From a virus, in the IMG/VR virus record IMGVR_UViG_3300020439_001354, positions 1 to 38,607 of that record: 38,607 bases of DNA. One strand, written 5' to 3'. Below are positions 30,516 to 36,348 of the stretch, one piece after another; the stretch's first letter is position 1, and the number at the start of each line of letters is the position of its first letter. The translations under genes and the position numbers were made by a program. The notes beneath the pieces are model-generated. The model saw only the letters and a list, made by a program, of their open reading frames with translations, ran no database searches and was not told where the DNA came from.

Positions 30516-31126
30516 TGGGAGAGCATGTCTTTACAGAAACAGCGCAAATCGCAGATACTATCCCACCCTTTAAACTAATCAAGCAGGTTAAAACAACCTC
30601 AGGCGTATCTAAATTTGTGGACATGGATAACGATGTCCTATTTACAGGTAAAAGAGTAATTATATTTGGATTGCCTGGTGCGTTTACACCTACTTGTTCT
30701 AGTAAACAACTACCAGGGTTTGAAACTCAATATCATTTGTTTAGAAACTTGGGTATTGATGACATCTATTGTATTAGTGTCAACGATACTTTTGTTATGA
30801 ACGAGTGGGCAAAGGATCAAGGATTGGTAAATGTAAAACTTATTCCAGATGGTAGCGCCCAACTTACAATTAAACTTGGTATGGATGTTCGTAAGGACAA
30901 CCTACAGTTTGGTGTTAGGAGTTGGAGATATGCTGCAATCTATGATGATGGCAAACTCGTACAGAGTTTTATTGAAGAAGGGTTTGGTGATAACTTTGAG
31001 GAAGATCCTTATGTTGTTAGTACACCCGAAAATGTGATGGAATGGATTAGAAATAATCCTTTTGAAGGGAAAGATATTAAACTTGATATCTCAGATTCGA
31101 CAGATATTAAGGAAAATATTTCCTAA
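30515..31126 (+). CDS. Peroxiredoxin (Prx5/redoxin type)
   Basis: Thiol peroxidase of 203 residues. The active site IIFGLPGAFTPTCSSKQLPGF carries the peroxidatic Cys61 within PxxxTxxC, and VRSWRYAAIYDDGKL supplies the conserved Arg. Cys86 (DIYCISVND) follows; in Prx5-type enzymes this segment is conserved. The 1-30 region is an extension. It would remove hydrogen peroxide and organic peroxides, and glutaredoxin at 20614 could be the reductant (inference). Its position inside the 45-44-62 replication cassette is unusual compared with T4. Confidence 0.9.
   Translation: MGEHVFTETAQIADTIPPFKLIKQVKTTSGVSKFVDMDNDVLFTGKRVIIFGLPGAFTPTCSSKQLPGFETQYHLFRNLGIDDIYCISVNDTFVMNEWAKDQGLVNVKLIPDGSAQLTIKLGMDVRKDNLQFGVRSWRYAAIYDDGKLVQSFIEEGFGDNFEEDPYVVSTPENVMEWIRNNPFEGKDIKLDISDSTDIKENIS
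31110..31124 (+). terminator. Weak hairpin at the end of the peroxiredoxin gene
   Basis: AGGAAA (31110-31115) pairs with TTTCCT (31119-31124), followed after six bases by TTTTT. Weak AT-rich stem; attenuation is possible. A second inverted repeat (CCAAAAT 31141-31147 with ATTTTGG 31158-31164) lies in the same 81-base gap before gp44. Confidence 0.35.
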
Positions 31127-31207
31127 AACCTTTTTCTGTGCCAAAATTTTTTACGATATTTTGGAGCAAAAAAAGTTGGTTAAATTATATTATGATTAGG
31201 AGTGAGT

Positions 31208-32146
31208 ATGGAACCAGCACAATTTTTATGGGTTGAAAAATATAGGCCCAAGCGTATAGATGATTGTATCCTTCCTGAGGATGTTAAAAAACAATTCAAA
31301 CAGTTTATATCTAAAAAGGAAGCCCCTAACTTATTACTAGCAGGTACTGCTGGGACAGGTAAGACAACGCTCGCGCGTGCTCTCTGTGAGGAGTTAGGAT
31401 GTGACTATATAGTAATCAATGGTAGTGATGAGGGTCGTCAGATCGACACTCTCAGGACCAAGATCAAGCAGTTTGCATCAGCAGTTTCCTTTGAGGGTGC
31501 TACAAAGGTAGTTATACTAGACGAGGCGGACTATATGAATCGTGATAGTGTACAACCAGCACTTAGAGCGTTCATAGAGACGTTCTCAGAGAACTGTAGA
31601 TTCATCTTTACTTGTAACTATGCTAATAGGCTTATAGAGCCCTTACATAGTAGAACTACTGTCATAGACTTTAAGATAGCGCCTAAGGACCGTCCTAAGA
31701 TGGCTAAATTGTTTATGGAACGTATGGCATACATCTTAAATACTGAAGGTGTGACGTACAATGAGAAGGTCCTAGCAGAGCTATTGATGAAATACTTTCC
31801 AGACTACCGTAGGGTTATCAATGAACTCCAGAGATACTCTGTGGCAGGTTCTATAGACGAGGGTATATTAAGTAACTTCCAGGAAATTAACGCTAAGAAC
31901 CTCATAGAGAGCCTTAGAGAGAAGGACTGGAAGAAGATGAGGCAGTGGGTTGCCAATAACGTAGACACTGATCCTCAGGGTGTATTTAGACAAATATACG
32001 ACACATTATTGCCTGAGGTTAAGGGTATTCCACACTTGGTATTGCTCATAGCAGATTATCAGTACAAAGCGGCGTTCGTAGCAGATCAAGAGATCAACCT
32101 TACTGCCTGTTTAACTGAGATTATGGCTAATGTGGAGTTCACATGA
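31208..32146 (+). CDS. 44: Clamp loader large subunit gp44
   Basis: AAA+ subunit that loads gp45. WVEKYRPKRIDDCIL is the usual clamp-loader opening; Walker A is AGTAGTGKTTLA, Walker B VVILDEADYM, and the SRC-like arginine finger is HSRTTVIDFK. About 312 residues, T4 319. I use the ATG at 31208 because AGGAG (31198-31202) lies 5 bases before it; an in-frame GTG at 31202 overlaps that site. Stop and gp62 start overlap as ATGA. Confidence 0.96.
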   Translation: MEPAQFLWVEKYRPKRIDDCILPEDVKKQFKQFISKKEAPNLLLAGTAGTGKTTLARALCEELGCDYIVINGSDEGRQIDTLRTKIKQFASAVSFEGATKVVILDEADYMNRDSVQPALRAFIETFSENCRFIFTCNYANRLIEPLHSRTTVIDFKIAPKDRPKMAKLFMERMAYILNTEGVTYNEKVLAELLMKYFPDYRRVINELQRYSVAGSIDEGILSNFQEINAKNLIESLREKDWKKMRQWVANNVDTDPQGVFRQIYDTLLPEVKGIPHLVLLIADYQYKAAFVADQEINLTACLTEIMANVEFT

Positions 32147-32604
32147 GCGATGGAATACTAGAAGGGTTTGGAGACCCCATTGAGGAGATAAATGAAGAGG
32201 ACTTTCAACAGAAACTGAAAAAGATCTCTCCGTTTGATTTTGCTAACAGCATAAACTTCACAAAAGAAAACCTAATAGTAGATGAGAGAACAGAAAAGGA
32301 ATATAATCCTTTTATTGTAAATCGTGCTATGGGTTTTGGTAAAGATACAGTTATTGCTGGTAACGAAATGAATTCTCGTCCACACTTAGACAACAAAATG
32401 CAATATGATTTTCTCCGTGAGGTTGTGAGAAAGTCTAAGCGCTATAATAAGTGGCTGAAAAATGAAGAAGAGAACATAGAAGCTGTACAAAAGTTCTTTG
32501 GTTACTCTTTTAATAAGGCAAAAGAGGCGTTGTCTATATTAACTGAAACAGATCTTGATCGGATCAAGCTGTACCAAACCACATCAAAAGGTGGGAAGGT
32601 ATAA
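32143..32604 (+). CDS. 62: Clamp loader small subunit gp62
   Basis: Partner of gp44 in the clamp loader. SPFDFANSINFTKENL, EYNPFIVNRAMGFGKDTVIAGNEMNSRPHLDNKMQYDFL and KSKRYNKWLK match the T4 family in order. 153 residues, T4 187. Coupled to gp44 by ATGA. The late promoter for regA overlaps its last codons. Confidence 0.92.
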   Translation: MSDGILEGFGDPIEEINEEDFQQKLKKISPFDFANSINFTKENLIVDERTEKEYNPFIVNRAMGFGKDTVIAGNEMNSRPHLDNKMQYDFLREVVRKSKRYNKWLKNEEENIEAVQKFFGYSFNKAKEALSILTETDLDRIKLYQTTSKGGKV

Positions 32605-32607
32605 ATA
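32600..32607 (+). promoter_or_regulatory. Late promoter before regA
   Basis: Exact TATAAATA, 30 bases upstream of the regA ATG, overlapping the gp62 stop. In T4 regA is mainly early/middle, so a late start here would be a difference. Confidence 0.7.
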
Positions 32608-32637
32608 GTTCAGTAATTATTAACAGGCTATATTGAA

Positions 32638-33057
32638 ATGAATGATCAAGAGAATTTCTTTAATATTGACTTTCCAGGTTATACACCCATCGAAGTCTCA
32701 TTAAAAGATCCCGAAGACTTTTTAAAAGTTAGGGAAACCCTATCTCGAATCGGCGTAGCGTCTAAAAAAGAAAAAGTTCTTTATCAATCATGCCACATCC
32801 TACACAAGAAAGGACGTTACTTTATCGTACACTTCAAAGAACTATTTGCTTTGGATGGTAAGGACGCAGATTTTTTAGAGAATGATTTACAACGTAGAAA
32901 TACTGTTGCTAAACTCTTGTCGGATTGGGGACTGATTGAAGTAAAAGGAGAACTAGGCGAACAGGCTCCGCTCAGTCAGATAAAAATTATATCTTTTAAA
33001 GAGAAAGGTGAATGGAATTTGATTCCGAAGTATAACATTGGAAAGAAGACAAAATAA
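32638..33057 (+). CDS. regA: Translational repressor RegA
   Basis: RNA-binding repressor of early phage messages. The match with T4 RegA is very close: LKDPEDFLKVRETLSRIGVASKKEKVLYQSCHILHKKGRYFIVHFKE, then WGLIEV, IKIISFKEKGEWNLIPKYNIG. 139 residues, T4 122, the difference being an N-terminal extension of about 17. No Shine-Dalgarno precedes the ATG, which might relate to autoregulation. Overlaps the radical SAM gene by 20 bases. Confidence 0.96.
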   Translation: MNDQENFFNIDFPGYTPIEVSLKDPEDFLKVRETLSRIGVASKKEKVLYQSCHILHKKGRYFIVHFKELFALDGKDADFLENDLQRRNTVAKLLSDWGLIEVKGELGEQAPLSQIKIISFKEKGEWNLIPKYNIGKKTK

Positions 33058-34348
33058 AGACTTAGAATACCTAGAACTTATTAAGACAAAACAGGATGCT
33101 ATTGGTCCTGGATTTTGTGTCCTCAAATGGTATCATCAAGAAATGCATCTAGCAGAAGGCATGAACCATTCATGCTATCATTGTCCTCAACATAAAATAC
33201 CTTTGGGATCTGATTTACATAACACACCTTTTAAAGTAGAACAACGAGCGAGAATGTTAAATGGTGAAAGGCCAGAGGAATGTTCTTATTGTTGGAGTGC
33301 AGAAGATTTAGGTTTAGTAAGTGATAGGCAAACATTAGCAGTACAATTTTTCCAAGATGCCAACAATGTGGTAGAAACTGCCGTTGAAGCAGGATTAGAA
33401 TATGTGTATCCAAGATACTTAGAAATATCTTTTACAAATAAATGTCAAATGTCCTGCAGTTATTGTACTCCTGCTAAGTCTAGTATGTGGCAAAAGGAAA
33501 TAGATAAGTTTGGTGAATACGATTTAGAACATGGACCTTCTAAAGCACAGTACAATAGCAGAGATGATATTATAGCAGTAGATGATAATCCTTATATCAC
33601 AAAGTTTTGGAAATGGTTTCCGCAGGCATACAATCATTTATTCGTATTAAGAGTTACAGGTGGGGAGCCGTTATTAGATAAAAACACATATAAACTGCTG
33701 GAGTATGTCAAAGAACACCCGAGAGAAAGGTTAGGTTTCCATGTTAATTCAAACTTAATGGTCACAGAAAAGCGTGTGCAGAGGTACATAGATTTAGTCA
33801 AAGATAATCCTAAGAATAAAACTTATGTAAGTATAGATAATTGGGGCAAAAGAGCTGAGTGGATTAGATTTGGATTAGAAATGCAGCACTTTGAAAAGAA
33901 CTTATACAAAGTATTAGAAGCAGGCCTGAATGTAGGATTGATGGTTACATATTGTCTTTTATCTATACCTCACTTTGAGGATTTTCTAACAAAGGTAGCA
34001 TATCTAAAAAGAAGATATCCTGGGCAGTTGACTATTGATACACCTCATATGGTACAACCAGAACACCTAACGGCGATGATTGCTGATGATTATACAATAA
34101 ATAATATGATATCACAGTTAGACTATATGAAAAATTTTATTGGTGGTGATATGTTTACAATAGGAGAATATAAAAAGTTTGAACGAACTGTAAACTGGAT
34201 TTACAACAATAGATTTAAAGGCGAAGAACTTAAACTACATAGAAAAGACTTTGCTAAATTTGTAACTGAACATGATAAAAGGAGAGGTACTAATTTTTTA
34301 GAAGCCTTCCCTGAATTGAGAGATTTTTATGAGAGCGCACGTTCATAG
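33038..34348 (+). CDS. Twitch-type radical SAM protein
   Basis: A 436-residue radical SAM enzyme with the canonical CX3CX2C as CQMSCSYC (Cys136, 140, 143), LRVTGGEPLLD for SAM, and FHVNSNLMV. The N-terminal 130 residues hold further cysteines in pairs (SCYHC at 45-49 and ECSYC at 81-85), looking like a site for an auxiliary cluster. Radical SAM proteins of this twitch group are widespread in marine phage genomes with unknown substrate. Start is the TTG at 33038, the only in-frame start before the conserved region, without a clear ribosome-binding site. It overlaps regA and the following oxygenase gene. Confidence 0.82.
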   Translation: MERRQNKDLEYLELIKTKQDAIGPGFCVLKWYHQEMHLAEGMNHSCYHCPQHKIPLGSDLHNTPFKVEQRARMLNGERPEECSYCWSAEDLGLVSDRQTLAVQFFQDANNVVETAVEAGLEYVYPRYLEISFTNKCQMSCSYCTPAKSSMWQKEIDKFGEYDLEHGPSKAQYNSRDDIIAVDDNPYITKFWKWFPQAYNHLFVLRVTGGEPLLDKNTYKLLEYVKEHPRERLGFHVNSNLMVTEKRVQRYIDLVKDNPKNKTYVSIDNWGKRAEWIRFGLEMQHFEKNLYKVLEAGLNVGLMVTYCLLSIPHFEDFLTKVAYLKRRYPGQLTIDTPHMVQPEHLTAMIADDYTINNMISQLDYMKNFIGGDMFTIGEYKKFERTVNWIYNNRFKGEELKLHRKDFAKFVTEHDKRRGTNFLEAFPELRDFYESARS

Positions 34349-35015
34349 GATATTTAATCCCACACTAATAGAAATATATGATTTTATGACACCAGAAGAA
34401 TGTGCTCAAATGATTGAAGACATAAAACAATTTGGTACATTAAAAGATGCAGAGGTTGTAGATAGAAATCCAGAAACAGGTGATGACTCAGCTAGTAAAG
34501 TAGATAAAAACGCAAGGTCAAACAGTAACTGCTTTTTGCCTTATAAGAAAAGTTTAATCGCCAGAGAGTTCTTAAAAAAGGCAAGTATGCTTACACAAAT
34601 ACATTGGAGCCAGGCAGAAAATATACAAGCAGTTCATTACAAAGAAGGGGAGTTTTATAAGGCACATCACGATGCGTTCCCTCCTAACAGTTCGAGGCAT
34701 CAAGGACCTGCAGGCGCATGGCAACATGGTAACCGTGTAGCGACCGTGCTACTATATTTAAATAACGTAGAAGAAGGTGGTAGCACATCATTTCCAGAAT
34801 GTAAAAAAACAATTATGCCAGAAGTTGGTAAAGCGGTCGTGTTTAGTAATACATATATAGGAACACAGGTGAAAGACCCCACGTCATTACATTCAGCAGA
34901 CCCTGTTATAAAGGGCGAGAAGTGGGCAGTTAATTTATGGTTTAGAAATAGAGAGGACACAAACCTAAACTATCAATTTTGGTTAAAAGAAAGAGAAAAA
35001 GAACTTGAAAAATAG
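34329..35015 (+). CDS. 2-oxoglutarate/Fe(II) dioxygenase, prolyl 4-hydroxylase-like
   Basis: A P4H-type 2OG oxygenase. Iron ligands are HxD in YKAHHDAF (His113, Asp115) and the distal His188 in SLHSADPV, with the 2OG-binding Lys198 in IKGEKWAVNLWFR. YLNNVEEGGSTSFPE is typical of prolyl hydroxylases. 228 residues, no signal peptide. Such enzymes are common in cyanophages and their target is unknown. It overlaps the radical SAM gene by 20 bases, so the two may act in one pathway (inference). Confidence 0.9.
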   Translation: MRAHVHRIFNPTLIEIYDFMTPEECAQMIEDIKQFGTLKDAEVVDRNPETGDDSASKVDKNARSNSNCFLPYKKSLIAREFLKKASMLTQIHWSQAENIQAVHYKEGEFYKAHHDAFPPNSSRHQGPAGAWQHGNRVATVLLYLNNVEEGGSTSFPECKKTIMPEVGKAVVFSNTYIGTQVKDPTSLHSADPVIKGEKWAVNLWFRNREDTNLNYQFWLKEREKELEK

Positions 35016-35058
35016 TAGAAAAGTATTATATATAGTATATAGGTGCTCAGGTGAGGCC

Positions 35059-35064
35059 TATAAT
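35059..35064 (+). promoter_or_regulatory. Possible promoter -10 before hsp20
   Basis: TATAAT at 35059-35064, preceded by GGCC, 30 bases before the Hsp20 ATG. No -35 hexamer is found 16-18 bases upstream. Treated as possible only. Confidence 0.4.
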
Positions 35065-35093
35065 AAATCTTTGCTAAATTATAGGAGGAATAT

Positions 35094-35507
35094 ATGACAA
35101 TTTACGAAGAAACTTTTGGACGTTTCAGTCCGTTTTCAATTGGATTTGATAGACTATTTCAACAGCTACAAGCGCAGTCTGTTATTAACCAACAAAACTA
35201 TCCACCCTACAATATTGTAAAAGTAGATGACGAAAATTTCGTTATTGAACTTGCTATTGCTGGGTTCGATAAAAAAGAAGTATCCATTGAATTGGAAAAG
35301 AATGTTTTAACAATTCAAGGCGCTTCAGAGGATGATGAGAAGGAGTTCGTACACAAAGGACTTGCTTCTAGATCTTTTACAAGACAATTTACATTGGCAG
35401 ATGATGTGGTTGTCAAAGGTGGTAAACTGGAAAATGGTATTTTAAAGGTAGAACTTGAAAGAGTTATTCCTGAGGAAGACAAACCAGTTAAAATTAAAAT
35501 TTCATAA
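35094..35507 (+). CDS. Small heat shock protein Hsp20
   Basis: Alpha-crystallin-type chaperone, 137 residues. FSPFSIGFDRLFQQLQ is the IbpA-type N-terminus. The alpha-crystallin domain runs from YPPYNIVKVDDENFVIELAIAGF to NGILKVELERVIPEE, with GASEDDEKEFVHKGLASRSFTRQF and the A-x-x-x-N-G-(I/V)-L motif (GKLENGILKV). The C-terminal IKI matches the IxI/V anchor. Common in cyanophages. Strong ribosome-binding site TAGGAGG. Confidence 0.95.
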   Translation: MTIYEETFGRFSPFSIGFDRLFQQLQAQSVINQQNYPPYNIVKVDDENFVIELAIAGFDKKEVSIELEKNVLTIQGASEDDEKEFVHKGLASRSFTRQFTLADDVVVKGGKLENGILKVELERVIPEEDKPVKIKIS

Positions 35508-35527
35508 TTAATAAAAGCGAGGGAGCA

Positions 35528-35887
35528 ATGTCAAACATTAGAATTATTAAACTTACTTCTGGAGAAGACATCATTGGTGATGTTAAAGAGCAGGAATTAG
35601 ATGGCAATACTATGATTGTAATTGAAAAGCCTGCGGTTATATTAATGATGCCTAAAACAGATGCACAAGGTGAAGAAGAATTCGGTGTAGGGCTTGCTCC
35701 TTATGCCCCTTTTGCTAAAGGATATGCAGTTCCTATTTTTGCTAATCATGTGGTATCATTATACGAACCCGAGACACAATTACTAAACGCGTACAACCAA
35801 CGTTTTGGTTCCGGATTGGTTCAGCCTGACTTTATAAATAAAAAGGTATTAAAAGAAGTAAAAGAAGGTAACTTAATTAAAAAATAA
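35528..35887 (+). CDS. Sm-like phage protein, copy 2
   Basis: A 119-residue protein. IRIIKLTSGEDIIGDVKEQE, MIVIEKPAVILMM and VPIFANHVVSLYEPETQLLNAYNQRFGSG are the full pattern of the phage Sm-like family. Paralogue of 10499, better conserved than that copy (EPxxxLLxxYNQxFGSG at its C-terminus). Function unknown, RNA binding inferred. Overlaps the nuclease gene by one base. Confidence 0.72.
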   Translation: MSNIRIIKLTSGEDIIGDVKEQELDGNTMIVIEKPAVILMMPKTDAQGEEEFGVGLAPYAPFAKGYAVPIFANHVVSLYEPETQLLNAYNQRFGSGLVQPDFINKKVLKEVKEGNLIKK

Positions 35888-36288
35888 TGTACGAATATAG
35901 ATGTAAAATAGTAAAGGTAGTAGATGGAGACACAGTAGATGTGGATATCGACCTCGGATTTGGTGTATGGCTCAAGAAACAAAGAGTTAGATTATATGGT
36001 ATCGACACACCGGAAAGTAGAACCCGTGATAAAGTCGAAAAACGATACGGACTTATGGCGAAGGAATATCTCAAAGAAAAACTTGGAGATGGTGCTATAC
36101 TCAAAACAAGGCTTGATGGTAAGGGCAAGTATGGCAGGATCCTTGGTGAGTTTTTATTGTTAGACGGAACCAGATACAGTATTAATGATTTATTGGTAGA
36201 AAATCATCATGCTGTTCCCTATTTTGGGAAATCCAAAGAAGAAATCGCAGACTTACATATAAGAAATCGAACCTTTTTTGATAAATAA
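35887..36288 (+). CDS. Staphylococcal-nuclease-like (thermonuclease) protein
   Basis: A 133-residue SNase-fold nuclease. Motifs are KVVDGDTVDVDIDLGFG (calcium/acidic site), VRLYGIDTPESR (active Arg35, Glu43) and GKYGRILGEF (second catalytic Arg). No signal peptide, so it acts inside the cell, possibly on host DNA or RNA. It lies just upstream of the DNA polymerase promoter. Confidence 0.9.
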   Translation: MYEYRCKIVKVVDGDTVDVDIDLGFGVWLKKQRVRLYGIDTPESRTRDKVEKRYGLMAKEYLKEKLGDGAILKTRLDGKGKYGRILGEFLLLDGTRYSINDLLVENHHAVPYFGKSKEEIADLHIRNRTFFDK

Positions 36289-36291
36289 TAC

Positions 36292-36320
36292 TTGACTTTA
36301 GGTTCGTAAGATCCTATAAT
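36292..36320 (+). promoter_or_regulatory. Early promoter for DNA polymerase gp43
   Basis: TTGACT (36292-36297), 17-base spacer, TATAAT (36315-36320). The spacer starts TTAGGTTC as at 26735 and ends GATCC as at 29615. Confidence 0.87.
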
Positions 36321-36348
36321 GTACAATAATTAGAATGGTGTTTATATT

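Noticed and set aside
35016-35093. T4 MotA-type middle promoter before hsp20
   Set aside because: A TGCT lies upstream of TATAAT but the spacing and box do not match the MotA consensus, and no MotA gene is in the window.
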